Origin: Thalassospira australica
GTDB taxonomy: Bacteria > Pseudomonadota > Alphaproteobacteria > Rhodospirillales > Thalassospiraceae
Direction of reading: 5' to 3'
Assembly (NCBI RefSeq): GCF_000763295.1
Contig: NZ_JRJE01000004.1
Span: 1 to 64,000 of the forward strand
DNA length: 64,000 bases
In this document: positions 29,584-38,370 of the stretch, in pieces
Layout of the letters: every line of letters starts with the position of its first letter
Position numbering within the stretch: position 1 is the stretch's first letter
Translations under genes and position numbers: made by a program
The notes under the pieces: generated by a model
Database searches by the model: none
Told to the model about the DNA's origin: nothing
What the model saw: only the letters and a program-made list of their open reading frames with translations

Positions 29584-30459
29584 CTATTCAGCGGCGTGGC
29601 GCAGATCGGAAACGTTCGATGCACGCAAGGGGGCCTTATTGGCAAGTTCGCCACGATTGACCACAAGCGTACAGACATCTTCCATCACGGCAGCGACACG
29701 GCCAATCACGCCCTGCATCCACATATGGAATGCCGTCGCCGGGATCGCGACCACCAACCCAATCGCCGTTGTCAGAAGCGCCAGCCAGATGCCGCCAGAA
29801 AGCACAGACGGGTCGATACGGCTTCCGGCCCCTTCCATGCGCTGGAAGGCCTCGATCATGCCCATAACGGTCCCCAGAAGCCCCAAAAGCGGGCTCAGCA
29901 CTGCAATGGCCGACATAATGCGCAGACCACCATTCAAACCATCGATTTCCTTACGCGCACGCGCAGCAATCAAATCCGATGCGGCTTCGCGGTCTTGCGC
30001 ATTGCCAACTGACAAGGACATGCCCGAAAGACCAATCCGGGCCGCCGGATGACGGCGATGTGCCAGAAGCTCTGCTGCCTGCACCTCATCACCGGATGAC
30101 AGATGGCGTTCGACATCCTTAACGAAACCATCGGCAAACACACCACGGCGCAGGAAGCCGACCAGTTTATAAAAGAAAACAACAAGCCCGATCAGGGCCA
30201 TCGCGCCAAGCACCCACCCGACAACACCTGCCTTGTCGATCTGTTCAATCACCGGAAGCGCGGTCAGGCTATCGAAGAAGCCGCCCGACTGGGTACTGGC
30301 CAGTGTATCGACAGGAAGACCTGTATCGGGGTCCACCATCACAGTGCCGTCCGCATTTAGGTTTCCGGTCGCAGTGGCATCATTTGCCGGTGCGCCATCA
30401 GAAGAAAACGGGGCTTGCGCATCAGTCGATGCGGCCGACGAATTAACTGGGTCAGACAT
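29584..30459 (-). CDS. exbB: ExbB / MotA-TolQ family proton channel protein
   Basis: 291 residues. An N-terminal Ala/Ser/Asp-rich periplasmic segment, a first membrane helix (about 75-100), a cytoplasmic helical domain and a second pair of helices (about 190-250) with LSPLLGLLGTVMGMIEAF and GIWLALLTTAIGLVVAIPA, the MotA/TolQ/ExbB signature. With ExbD it forms the motor that energises TonB. It is the first gene of the operon, and an AT-rich palindromic element at 30549-30565 lies upstream. Confidence 0.93.
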   Translation of the reverse strand: MSDPVNSSAASTDAQAPFSSDGAPANDATATGNLNADGTVMVDPDTGLPVDTLASTQSGGFFDSLTALPVIEQIDKAGVVGWVLGAMALIGLVVFFYKLVGFLRRGVFADGFVKDVERHLSSGDEVQAAELLAHRRHPAARIGLSGMSLSVGNAQDREAASDLIAARARKEIDGLNGGLRIMSAIAVLSPLLGLLGTVMGMIEAFQRMEGAGSRIDPSVLSGGIWLALLTTAIGLVVAIPATAFHMWMQGVIGRVAAVMEDVCTLVVNRGELANKAPLRASNVSDLRHAAE

Positions 30460-30548
30460 GTAACTTTCCCGATCACTGAATTGATCATCATCAGATGTCC
30501 TGCTCTGATGACTTTGAAACTGATTTGCATTCCTTACAGGAAATTACA

Positions 30549-30565
30549 TTGCGATGCAATCGCAA
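30549..30565 (-). promoter_or_regulatory. Palindromic candidate operator upstream of exbB
   Basis: TTGCGAT-gca-ATCGCAA forms a perfect 7-bp palindrome with a 3-base spacer, ~90 bases before the exbB start. TTGCRAT motifs also occur at 3552-3563, 25230-25236 and 36664-36675. An iron-responsive regulator such as Fur is inferred from context only. Confidence 0.4.
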
Positions 30566-30691
30566 CCAATGAAATGCGCAGCTTTTTCGTCGATACCCGC
30601 CCCGCGTTGCGCAACGGCCGGTATACAGCTGTTTCAATCGTTTACAGATGATGTGATCGTCGGGAAATACAGCACCAAACCCCAGATATGC

Positions 30692-30725
30692 AAAACCCCC
30701 GGAACTTCTGGGTTCCAGGGGTTTT
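30692..30725 (-). terminator. Terminator of tRNA-Lys copy 2
   Basis: An inverted repeat of AAAACCCC (30692-30699) with GGGGTTTT (30718-30725), with an inner GGAAC/GTTCC pairing, lies 5 bases downstream of the tRNA on the minus strand. Confidence 0.8.
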
Positions 30726-30729
30726 GAAT

Positions 30730-30805
30730 TGGTGAGCCCGACAGGATTCGAACCTGTGGCCAACTGATTAAAAGTCAGTTGCTCTACCAACTGAGCTACG
30801 GGCCC
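30730..30805 (-). tRNA. tRNA-Lys (anticodon TTT), copy 2
   Basis: A 76-nt cloverleaf on the minus strand beginning GGGCCCGTAGCTCAG, with anticodon stem-loop CTGACTTTTAATCAG (anticodon TTT), T-loop GGTTCGAATCC and encoded CCA. Acceptor stem GGGCCCG pairs with CGGGCTC (one wobble). Identical to the copy at 31062-31137. Confidence 0.97.
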
Positions 30806-30823
30806 TCAACGTTGGTGAGCGGC

Positions 30824-30852
30824 GTTTTAATGGCACTGAGGGCATCGGTCAA
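30824..30852 (-). promoter_or_regulatory. Promoter of tRNA-Lys copy 2
   Basis: On the minus strand TTGACC (30852-30847), 17 bases, TAAAAC (30829-30824), ending 18 bases before the tRNA. The same elements and spacing precede the other tRNA-Lys copy. Confidence 0.75.
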
Positions 30853-31020
30853 CCCCCCTTTTTACGCGAAAATGCACATCTGCCATGAAAACAGGTCAAA
30901 TGACGAAAAATTTGCTCAAAACATGCCTTTTGAATTGGCCGCACGCGCACGGCAAAGACCAACCAGCAAGACAACGGGCTTTGTGAAAAAGGGTCAAAAT
31001 CGGATGGGGAAATTCGGGCA

Positions 31021-31059
31021 AATAAAAAGCCCCCGAAACCGGCAAGGTTTCAGGGGCTT
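31021..31059 (-). terminator. Terminator of tRNA-Lys copy 1
   Basis: A two-part stem (GAAACC with GGTTTC, then AAGCCCC with GGGGCTT) is followed on the minus strand by TTTTTATT, immediately downstream of the tRNA. Confidence 0.85.
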
Positions 31060-31061
31060 AT

Positions 31062-31137
31062 TGGTGAGCCCGACAGGATTCGAACCTGTGGCCAACTGAT
31101 TAAAAGTCAGTTGCTCTACCAACTGAGCTACGGGCCC
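31062..31137 (-). tRNA. tRNA-Lys (anticodon TTT), copy 1
   Basis: Identical 76-nt sequence to the copy at 30730-30805, with CCA encoded. It has its own promoter and terminator, so the whole transcription unit is tandemly duplicated (256 bases between the two genes). Confidence 0.97.
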
Positions 31138-31155
31138 TCAAGGTTGGTGAAGCGC

Positions 31156-31184
31156 GTTTTAATGGCACAGGCCCCATCGGTCAA
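31156..31184 (-). promoter_or_regulatory. Promoter of tRNA-Lys copy 1
   Basis: On the minus strand TTGACC (31184-31179), 17 bases, TAAAAC (31161-31156). The spacer sequence differs partly from copy 2 while both hexamers are conserved, which supports function. Confidence 0.75.
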
Positions 31185-31228
31185 CACCTGTTTTCCATAT
31201 TTTGGTTCTTTTTACGCATTCAGCCCTT

Positions 31229-31265
31229 AAAACGCGAAAGCCGCCCCACATCGGGACGGCTTTCG
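31229..31265 (-). terminator. Terminator of the gyrA-coaD-cyclophilin operon
   Basis: A GC-rich stem (CGAAAGCCG-CCCC with its complement, one mismatch) is followed on the minus strand by CGTTTTAAG. It begins ~25 bases after the cyclophilin stop. Confidence 0.8.
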
Positions 31266-31289
31266 GTTGTAAAGGATCGTATTTCGCGA

Positions 31290-31847
31290 TTACTGCGCGT
31301 CGGCAGCAACCTGCATTTTGACGATCTGATCTGGGTCAGCAACGCTACCATTGGCCCACGGCGCACCCTTCTTGATCATATCGACATATTCCATGCCTTC
31401 GGTCACCTGCCCCCAGATGGTGTACTGACCATCAAGGTGCGGCGCATCGGCAAAGACAATAAAGAACTGGGAATCTGCACTGTTAGGATTGGCCGAACGC
31501 GCCATGGAAACACTGCCGCGAACGTGATTCTCGCTGGAGAATTCCGCATCAAGGTTCTGGCCGGAACCGCCGGTGCCATTGCCTTTGGGGTCGCCTGTCT
31601 GCGCCATAAACCCTTCGATCACACGATGGAACTTCAATCCATCATAGAACCCTTCACGGGTAAGTTCCTTGATCCGGGCAACGTGATTCGGTGCGAGATC
31701 CGGGCGAAGCTGGATCACAACGCGGCCATCTTTCAGATCAAGATAAAGCGTGTTTTCCAGATCCTGAGCGACAGCGTCGTTTCCATTGGACATGGTGATA
31801 AATCCTAGTACGAGAGCAATTAGTGAGAATAGACGAATAAGACGCAT
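31290..31847 (-). CDS. Periplasmic cyclophilin-type peptidyl-prolyl isomerase
   Basis: 185 residues. The N-terminal signal peptide (MRLIRLFSLIALVLGFITMS, cleavage near AVAQ) sends it to the periplasm. The cyclophilin domain carries GFYDGLKFHRVIEGFMAQTGDP (catalytic Arg in FHRV), GSVSMARSANPNSADSQFFI and the WGQVTEGM strand. It speeds cis-trans proline isomerisation during protein folding. It is the third gene of a tight operon after gyrA and coaD, 8 bp after coaD. Confidence 0.93.
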   Translation of the reverse strand: MRLIRLFSLIALVLGFITMSNGNDAVAQDLENTLYLDLKDGRVVIQLRPDLAPNHVARIKELTREGFYDGLKFHRVIEGFMAQTGDPKGNGTGGSGQNLDAEFSSENHVRGSVSMARSANPNSADSQFFIVFADAPHLDGQYTIWGQVTEGMEYVDMIKKGAPWANGSVADPDQIVKMQVAADAQ

Positions 31848-31855
31848 GGCCTGCG

Positions 31856-32383
31856 TTATTCCTTTTCTTCTGCCAGCTTTTCGTGCAGTCGGGCAAGCAC
31901 GTTTGCAGGCACAAATTCAGTGACATCCCCGCCAAGACGGGCGATTTCCTTCACAAAGCGCGAAGAAACAAACTGTTGCTTGTCAGACGCCATCAAAAAG
32001 ACGGTTTCAACTTCCGGCGACAGTCGGGCGTTCATGCCCGCCATCTGGAACTCATATTCAAAGTCCGATACAGCCCGAAGACCACGGATGATGGTGCTTG
32101 ATCCGTTTTCCTGGGCAAATTGCATCAAAAGCGATGAAAATGGCTTTACTGAGGTACGGGCGGCAACTTCGCCGCCCGCAGCCTTAAGTGCACCTTCAAC
32201 CAGTGCACAGCGTTCCTCAACCCCGAACATCGGGCCTTTGCCGGCATTGATCGCAACACCGACAATAAGCTGATCGACGATACGGGTCGCACGACGAATG
32301 ATATCCATATGCCCTTGGGTTACCGGGTCGAATGTGCCCGGATAAATCCCGATACGCGATACGGTAGAAGACAGGTCAGTCAT
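31856..32383 (-). CDS. coaD: Phosphopantetheine adenylyltransferase
   Basis: Transfers AMP from ATP to 4'-phosphopantetheine, the penultimate step of coenzyme A synthesis. 175 residues. Seen are the nucleotidyltransferase motif GTFDPVTQGHMDII (T/HxGH) near residue 16, the RGLRAVSDFEYEFQMA segment and VSSRFVKEIARLGG near the C-terminus, which corresponds to the ISSTxVR motif. CoA also supplies the phosphopantetheine arms of the megasynthase encoded at 46163, though no direct regulatory link is visible. It is the second gene of the operon, 11 bp after gyrA. Confidence 0.96.
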   Translation of the reverse strand: MTDLSSTVSRIGIYPGTFDPVTQGHMDIIRRATRIVDQLIVGVAINAGKGPMFGVEERCALVEGALKAAGGEVAARTSVKPFSSLLMQFAQENGSSTIIRGLRAVSDFEYEFQMAGMNARLSPEVETVFLMASDKQQFVSSRFVKEIARLGGDVTEFVPANVLARLHEKLAEEKE

Positions 32384-32394
32384 CGTACTTCCCG

Positions 32395-35205
32395 TTATTC
32401 GTCGCTGTCTGCGTCATCAGATGACGGCGCATCGGATGCATCTTCAGCAGATGCCTCCGCTACGGTTTCAGCGCCATCATTGGTACCTTCGGCACCCTCG
32501 ACCACACCTTCTTCGCCCTCGATGAGTTCATCTTCTTCGTCGCCAAGGTTTGACAGACGTTCCACTGCAACGACTTCTTCGTCCTTGGCAGTACGGAACA
32601 GGGTCACACCCTGTGTCTTACGACCGGCAATACGGATATCGTGGGTCGGCATGCGGATGACCTTGCCACCATTGGTGACCATCATCAGCTCATCGCCCTC
32701 TTCAATCACGAACGATGCTGCGACATTACCGTTACGCTCGGACATCTCGATATTGGCAAAGCCCTGACCGCCACGGCCCGTTACACGGTATTCATAGGCA
32801 GACGTGCGTTTGCCATACCCGTTTTCCGTGACCGACAGGATCAACTGATCGCCATCATAGATTTCCTGATAACGCTCGGCTGACAGCACCTCAAGCGGCA
32901 GATTGTCTTCGGTGATTTCCTCGCGGCGCAATTTACCTGCAATCGACAGGTATTCGTCGCGTTCTTCCATGGTAACATGGTTGCCAAACAGCACCGACAT
33001 GGCGATGACTTCGTCCTGATCGGCCAGACGAATGCCACGCACACCAACCGAATTACGGCCGGTGAAGACGCGAACGTCGGTCACACGGAAACGAATGCAT
33101 TTACCCAGACGGGTCGTCAGCAGAATGTCGTCATCATCGGTACAGGTCTGAACCGCAATCAGCTTGTCGCCACGTTCTTCTTCGAGCTTCATGGCAATCT
33201 TGCCGTTCGATTTCACATTCACGAAATCAGCAAGACTGTTACGGCGTACATTCCCGGTCGAGGTCGCAAACATCACATGCAGGTTTGGCCATTCTTCCTC
33301 ATCAGGAAGCGGCAGGACCGTGGTGATATATTCGCCCTCGGACAGCGGCAGCAAGTTCACAAGCGCCTTGCCGCGTGATTGCGGGGTTCCCATCGGCAGA
33401 CGCCAGACCTTCATCTTGTAGACCATCCCCTCGGAGCTGAAGAACAGAACCGGTGTATGGGTATTGGCCACGAACAGCTTGGAAACGAAATCTTCCTCGC
33501 GGGTGGCCATGCCTGAACGGCCTTTGCCACCGCGACGCTGTGCGCGATAGGTCGACAGCGGCACACGCTGAATATAGCCGCTGTGCGACACGGTCACGAC
33601 CATGTCTTCACGGGCAATCAGGTCTTCGATGTCATGTTCGAATTCGGCTTCGAGAATTTCACTACGACGTTCGTTCGCGAACTCGTTGCGCATCTCGGTC
33701 AGTTCGTCCTTGAGAATCGTAAGCTTGCGTTCCCGCGAGCCAAGAATATCAAGGAAGTCTTTGATCTTCTCACCCAATTCGGTCAATTCGCCCGCGATCT
33801 TGTCGCGTTCGAGACCGGTCAGGCGATGTAGACGCAGCTCAAGGATCGCACGGGCCTGTGCTTCGGACAGGCGATACATACCATCACTGGACCCGATCTG
33901 GTTCGGATCGGCAATCAGTTCAATCAGCGGAACAATATCGCCCGCCGCCCAATCACGTGCCATCAGTTGTTCACGTGCCACAACCGGATCGGCCGCATTA
34001 CGGATCAGCTTGATGACTTCATCAATGTTTGAAACCGCAATACCAAGACCGACCACGACATGGGCACGATCACGTGCCTTTTTCAGAAGGTGGATGGTCC
34101 GGCGCGTGATGACTTCTTCGCGGAATTCGACAAAGGCCTGAATGATGTCTTTGAGGTTCATCAGTTCCGGCTTGCCCCGGTTAAGGGCCAGCATATTCAC
34201 ACCAAACGAGGTCTGAAGTGCGGTAAAGCGGAACAGCTGATTAAGGACAACATCCGAATTGGCATCACGTTTCAGTTCGATCACCATGCGCACGCCTGAA
34301 CGGTCAGACTCGTCACGCAGATCGGAAATGCCTTCGAGTTTCTTTTCACGGACCAGATCGGCGATCTTTTCCATCAGGGTCGCCTTGTTCACCTGATAGG
34401 GAACTTCGGTGACGATGATGGCTTCACGATTGGCACGGATTTCTTCGACATGGGTGCGTGCCCGCATGACAACCGACCCACGGCCGGTCTTGAATGCCGA
34501 ATGGATGCCCGAACGGCCAAGAATAAGCGCCCCGGTCGGGAAATCCGGACCGTGGACAAATTCCATCAGACCTTCGATGGTAATATCGGGATCATCGACG
34601 TAGGCCATGCAGCCATTGATGACTTCGCCAAGGTTATGCGGCGGAATATTGGTCGCCATACCAACGGCAATACCACCGGCCCCATTGACCAGCATGTTGG
34701 GAAAACGTGCCGGGATAACAGACGGTTCCTTGGTGGTTTCGTCATAGTTATCGCGAAAATCAATCGTATCCTTGTCGATATCATCAAGCAGGAAGTGTGC
34801 TGCCTTGGCCATGCGGGCTTCGGTGTAACGCATGGCAGCGGCTTTATCGCCATCCATGGACCCGAAGTTGCCCTGACCATCAATCAGCGGCAGGCGCATG
34901 GAGAAATTCTGCGCCATACGAACCATCGCGTCGTAAATCGCGCTGTCGCCATGGGGGTGATATTTACCCATTACATCCCCGACCACACGGGCCGATTTAC
35001 GGAACGGCTTGTTATAATCGAAACCGTTCTCGTGCATGGCGTACAGAATACGACGATGCACCGGCTTCAGGCCGTCGCGGACGTCAGGCAGTGCGCGGCT
35101 AACGATCACGCTCATTGCGTAATCAAGGTAGCTCCGGCGCATTTCTTGTTCGATGGAAACCGGGAAAATATCGCGGCTCTCGGGATTGGTCTCTTCGGTG
35201 GACAA
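32395..35205 (-). CDS. gyrA: DNA gyrase subunit A
   Basis: 936 residues. Breaks and rejoins DNA to introduce negative supercoils together with GyrB. The catalytic Tyr lies in [11 protein letters not shown] near residue 126, and the GyrA-box QRRGGKG lies in the C-terminal wrapping domain. The quinolone region reads [12 protein letters not shown] with S88 and D92 (E. coli Ser83 and Asp87), the wild-type sensitive residues. The C-terminus is a ~45-residue acidic Ala/Glu/Asp/Ser tail. It heads the gyrA-coaD-cyclophilin operon, an arrangement seen in alphaproteobacteria. Confidence 0.98.
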   Translation of the reverse strand: MSTEETNPESRDIFPVSIEQEMRRSYLDYAMSVIVSRALPDVRDGLKPVHRRILYAMHENGFDYNKPFRKSARVVGDVMGKYHPHGDSAIYDAMVRMAQNFSMRLPLIDGQGNFGSMDGDKAAAMRYTEARMAKAAHFLLDDIDKDTIDFRDNYDETTKEPSVIPARFPNMLVNGAGGIAVGMATNIPPHNLGEVINGCMAYVDDPDITIEGLMEFVHGPDFPTGALILGRSGIHSAFKTGRGSVVMRARTHVEEIRANREAIIVTEVPYQVNKATLMEKIADLVREKKLEGISDLRDESDRSGVRMVIELKRDANSDVVLNQLFRFTALQTSFGVNMLALNRGKPELMNLKDIIQAFVEFREEVITRRTIHLLKKARDRAHVVVGLGIAVSNIDEVIKLIRNAADPVVAREQLMARDWAAGDIVPLIELIADPNQIGSSDGMYRLSEAQARAILELRLHRLTGLERDKIAGELTELGEKIKDFLDILGSRERKLTILKDELTEMRNEFANERRSEILEAEFEHDIEDLIAREDMVVTVSHSGYIQRVPLSTYRAQRRGGKGRSGMATREEDFVSKLFVANTHTPVLFFSSEGMVYKMKVWRLPMGTPQSRGKALVNLLPLSEGEYITTVLPLPDEEEWPNLHVMFATSTGNVRRNSLADFVNVKSNGKIAMKLEEERGDKLIAVQTCTDDDDILLTTRLGKCIRFRVTDVRVFTGRNSVGVRGIRLADQDEVIAMSVLFGNHVTMEERDEYLSIAGKLRREEITEDNLPLEVLSAERYQEIYDGDQLILSVTENGYGKRTSAYEYRVTGRGGQGFANIEMSERNGNVAASFVIEEGDELMMVTNGGKVIRMPTHDIRIAGRKTQGVTLFRTAKDEEVVAVERLSNLGDEEDELIEGEEGVVEGAEGTNDGAETVAEASAEDASDAPSSDDADSDE

Positions 35206-35399
35206 AGGCCGTGACCTCTTAAACGCTTGATCAGAAATGATTCAATCGGCGTGACATGCACCCAGTTTCAGGTTCATGCCGGACCAGAAAGGCGGAAAGT
35301 ATCAGGTTTGTTGCCCACAAACAATATTGACAAATCCTATCCGTCACAGTTGGGCAATAAAGTTCGGTTTTTTACGCAAATTCAGGGCCTTCAAAGGCA

Positions 35400-36392
35400 T
35401 CAAACCCTGTGTGGATCAACGGCCTTTTCCCCGTTTTCGTTGCTTTCGGGGACTTCCATCACCGATGCCATCGGGTCTGACTTTGCACCATCGCCCTTAA
35501 CCGGGCCGGATTTACGGCCAAAACGCATTTGTGACGCGGCAATCCCGCCCAGAATAATTGCCAGCGCGACAAGCGCATTTGGCTGGGGAACTTCGCCCAA
35601 TACAATGAAACTGATCAAAACACCGACCGCCGGCACAAGGTAATTGTTAAACACAAGGAAGCTTGCCCCGGCCACCGCAATCAGTTGCAGGATCAGGAAC
35701 ATGGCAATCCCGGTCGGGAACATGCCAAGATACATGATTGCAAGCGCGCCTTGAAAATCCCAGGCCATGTTCCACGGTTGATCAAGAATCAGGGTAAAGG
35801 GCATCAACATCAGGGCGGCAAAGGTCAGGATCACTGCGGTCGATCCGATGCGCGGCTGATCGCGCAGGTTACGCGCCACCAGCGATGAAATCGCATAGCC
35901 CACCGCAGCAACCAGAATGGCAAGCTGGAACAAAAATTCCCCACCCAGCCCCGATAGTGTTTCCGGCCCGACCAGAACAATCACGCCGATGGTGCCCAAA
36001 ACAACACCGATCACCTTGCCCAGTGACAGTTTTTCATCATCGGTGAAGAAATGCGCGAGAACCACTGTGGTCAGCGGCACGGTCGACATCAGGATCGCGG
36101 CCAACCCGGCATCAACGCGGGTTTCGCCATAGCTGATCAAAAAGAACGGAATGGCATTGCCGATAAGTGCCACCAAAAAGGTTGATGCCCATGCCCGTTT
36201 GCCCTTGGGCATGTCGGACTTGCGGATCAGGGCAAAGCACCAAAGAACAAGGGCGGCAAAGCTTAAACGCCCGCAGGCAACAACCAGGGGGGAATAGGCA
36301 TGCACACTGATCTTGATGAAGGTGAATGAACTTCCCCACATCAGGGCCAGCAACAGCAGCAGTACATATTCGCGCATTCCCGGACGTGTCAT
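35400..36392 (-). CDS. EamA-domain drug/metabolite transporter (DMT superfamily)
   Basis: 330 residues with ten membrane helices in two EamA repeats, the first starting YVLLLLLALMWGSSFTFIKI, the second near ILVAAVGYAISSLVARNL. Exporter of amino acids or other small metabolites across the inner membrane; the substrate is unknown. The C-terminal ~40 residues are polar (GRKSGPVKGDGAKSDPMASV). It is separate from gyrA, with ~190 bp between them. Confidence 0.88.
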   Translation of the reverse strand: MTRPGMREYVLLLLLALMWGSSFTFIKISVHAYSPLVVACGRLSFAALVLWCFALIRKSDMPKGKRAWASTFLVALIGNAIPFFLISYGETRVDAGLAAILMSTVPLTTVVLAHFFTDDEKLSLGKVIGVVLGTIGVIVLVGPETLSGLGGEFLFQLAILVAAVGYAISSLVARNLRDQPRIGSTAVILTFAALMLMPFTLILDQPWNMAWDFQGALAIMYLGMFPTGIAMFLILQLIAVAGASFLVFNNYLVPAVGVLISFIVLGEVPQPNALVALAIILGGIAASQMRFGRKSGPVKGDGAKSDPMASVMEVPESNENGEKAVDPHRV

Positions 36393-36711
36393 CTTGCAAG
36401 CCTATTTTTGCCATACTTGTCTGGTCTTATCACAGGGTCGAAGCCTGACCGGAACCAAACCGGGTCACAGCGTTAAAACCGATCCAAACTTTAATCAAGA
36501 AAATACAACTCACAGGAGTTTAGCCCGGAATTCGGCAAGAAAAACCCGACAAAAGCAGTTTGCGAAAATTTCGCACAAATCGCTTGTTTGAAGACAGATC
36601 AAAGCGTTTTGGGGATTAAATTGAGAAAAGATATCATTCGAACATGATAATTGTTGCGAATGAATTGCAATTGCATTACATTCAGCACAACAAAAAGATT
36701 CGGGATACGAG
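36393..36711. promoter_or_regulatory. AT-rich regulatory region upstream of a small gene
   Basis: A ~320-bp gap without a gene. Near its right end lie TGATAATTGTT (36645-36655) and the perfect palindrome TGCAATTGCA (36666-36675). Both resemble the elements before the candidate small RNA, the TonB receptor and exbB. An iron-responsive operator for the small gene at 36712 is inferred. Confidence 0.4.
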
Positions 36712-36969
36712 ATGATGAGATATGTTGATCAGGAATTGACGGTCGAAGACATGCTTGCCGACCCGATCGTTCAGACATTAATGCGCTATGATGGCGTTTC
36801 TGCCAGTGACGTCCGTCACACCATTGATCAGGCAAGCCTGAATCGTGATGGCGATGCCCCCGAGGCAATGGCATCCGTTTCACCAAAATCGCAAAAAGTC
36901 CCCGTTGCCAAATCACAGACCGGTGCCCCCCGCCCGGTGCGCTCCGGAATACGCAATACCGCGGCCTGA
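36712..36969 (+). CDS. Small protein of unknown function, possibly iron-regulated
   Basis: 85 residues. The N-terminal half (ELTVEDMLADPIVQTLMRYDGVSASDVRHTI) reads as a compact acidic helical unit. Similar xDMLADPIVxxLMxxDGV stretches occur in short alphaproteobacterial proteins of unknown role. The C-terminal half is low-complexity and basic. No membrane or signal segment. The AT-rich Fur-like elements upstream make a link to metal status possible. A 9-bp hairpin without a T-run lies ~35 bases downstream (37004-37032). Confidence 0.65.
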   Translation: MMRYVDQELTVEDMLADPIVQTLMRYDGVSASDVRHTIDQASLNRDGDAPEAMASVSPKSQKVPVAKSQTGAPRPVRSGIRNTAA

Positions 36970-37193
36970 TTGCTCTGAACGCAACGCAGTTCTGTAAATC
37001 TGCGCGCCAATCGTCCCTGCTGTGATTGGCGCTATAACCAGCTTCTCAATCCGGCCCGCCAACAGATCGGACCGATTGGCCCGGACAATTTCCCGCAATT
37101 GGCCCTTACGGTGGTCTATCTGGCCTTTTAGGGTATCGGCAATCCCCGCGCGCTCCTTGCGCCACCCAAGTTTGCCCTGCCAAAAAGGATGTA

Positions 37194-37649
37194 ATGATGC
37201 CCGATGAGTCCACAGAAATTCGCCCGATAACGGCCCCGGACTTCGATGCATGGCTGCCGCTTTGGCGCGGCTATCAAACCTTTTACAAGGTCGATATTCC
37301 CGACGATGTCAGCAAGCAAACCTGGCAACGCTTCCTTGACGCCAATGAACCGATGCATGCGGCCCTTGCCTGGCAAGACGGCAAAGCCATTGGCATGGTT
37401 CACTGGATTTATCATCGCTCCTGCTGGACATCTGGCGATTACTGCTATTTGCAGGATCTTTATGTTGATGAAAAGCTGCGCGGCACGGGTGCTGGCCGCA
37501 AGCTGATCGAACATGTTTATGATGATGCAGGCAAAACCGGCGCTGCCCGTGTCTATTGGCTGATCCAGGATGACAACTTTACCGCCATGAAGCTTTATGA
37601 CCGTATCGCTGACAAGTCCGGCTTCATTCAGTATCGCAAGATGCTCTAG
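37194..37649 (+). CDS. GNAT-family N-acetyltransferase
   Basis: 151 residues, with AAGGA before tandem ATGs at 37194/37197. The acetyl-CoA-binding core is seen in YLQDLYVDEKLRGTGAGRKLIEHV (motif A, R/Q-x-x-G-x-G/A). The C-terminal part RVYWLIQDDNFTAMKLYDRIADKSGFIQYRKML is typical of small-molecule acetyltransferases. The substrate is unknown. It converges on the DUF547 fragment with 23 bp between. Confidence 0.9.
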   Translation: MMPDESTEIRPITAPDFDAWLPLWRGYQTFYKVDIPDDVSKQTWQRFLDANEPMHAALAWQDGKAIGMVHWIYHRSCWTSGDYCYLQDLYVDEKLRGTGAGRKLIEHVYDDAGKTGAARVYWLIQDDNFTAMKLYDRIADKSGFIQYRKML

Positions 37650-37672
37650 ATCAGATTGCGGTGCTGAAATGC

Positions 37673-37982
37673 TTAGCGCCGCACATCATTCAGCGCCCAG
37701 TCATAGTGATACTCATCAACCTCAAACGCAGTAACAGCTGACAACGTGGCTGAAAGCCAAGGCCCGGCAAACTGCGCAAGATGGTCGATGAAATCAGCAT
37801 CACTCTTGCCAAAATCATCGCGATACCAGTCATACAGGCTTGAAAGCACAAACGCGCCGTCTTCGGCCTGAGTCACCGCCCGCGGATGATTGATGAAGCC
37901 GCGTGCTGCCGGATCAAGCTGCGCCTCCAGCTTGTCGGCTTCATAGGCCTCTGGCGCCAGTGCCGGACAGCCAATCGAGAAT
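37673..37982 (-). pseudogene. DUF547 gene 3' fragment (partial duplicate)
   Basis: Encodes only the C-terminal ~100 residues of a DUF547 protein, from SIGCPALAPEAYEADKLE onward. Bases ~37764-37980 are roughly 95% identical to 39578-39793 inside the intact DUF547 gene, while the last ~30 codons differ (ending YDWALNDVRR against YDWALNQLSVD). A frame from 38005 reads across the junction but its first codons belong to the inserted segment. It is the remnant of a second, diverged DUF547 copy cut by the 37983-39483 segment. Confidence 0.85.
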
Positions 37983-37983
37983 T

Positions 37984-38346
37984 CTAGTACAGTGGTACTG
38001 TACAAACTCGGACTTTCCGGTTCTCCTCATCATCCACATCATTAAATGGTCTGGTTGCAACCGAAATAGCCATGAGAGGTAAATCTGTTGGCGGCTTCCG
38101 TTCGCGCAGTGCATCGAGCAAAGCCTCTTGAACTGTGTAGGCGCGCATTTGGGCAAGTATGTAGTTCGAACCAAATTCTTTCTTGCCCTCCTCTGATAGT
38201 GCACGTTTGTCTGCAGCACCAACAAATAGAAGCATTGATAAACGGTTCGCGCTAAGACTGAACTTCGAAGCTGCGGAGACTACACTATTCTGTATTGCAT
38301 CTGTAACTTTAACACTTTCGTCCTCAAATGCAGGCGTAACTAGCAC
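37984..38346 (-). CDS. OmpA-like C-terminal piece, in frame with the upstream membrane gene
   Basis: 120 residues from a GTG at 38346. It is in the same frame as the gene upstream and separated from its TAA (38373-38371) by eight sense codons (NGHDGDET). The C-terminal half (VGAADKRALSEEGKKEFGSN, RAYTVQEALLDALRE, then a VATRPFND...RKVRV ending) resembles OmpA/MotB peptidoglycan-binding domains, with the Asp and Arg that hold diaminopimelate. So this is probably the tail of a once-continuous ~480-residue protein, or a separately translated domain. Confidence 0.55.
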   Translation of the reverse strand: MLVTPAFEDESVKVTDAIQNSVVSAASKFSLSANRLSMLLFVGAADKRALSEEGKKEFGSNYILAQMRAYTVQEALLDALRERKPPTDLPLMAISVATRPFNDVDDEENRKVRVCTVPLY

Positions 38347-38370
38347 AGTCTCGTCCCCGTCATGACCGTT

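Noticed and set aside
32395-35205. Possible quinolone-resistance change in gyrA
   Set aside because: Ser88 and Asp92 (E. coli 83 and 87) are the sensitive residues, so there is no sign of resistance mutation or of a gyrA variant linked to self-protection.
37004-37032. 9-bp perfect hairpin after the small gene at 36712
   Set aside because: Without a T-run it is not a convincing intrinsic terminator; left as a note in the gene entry.
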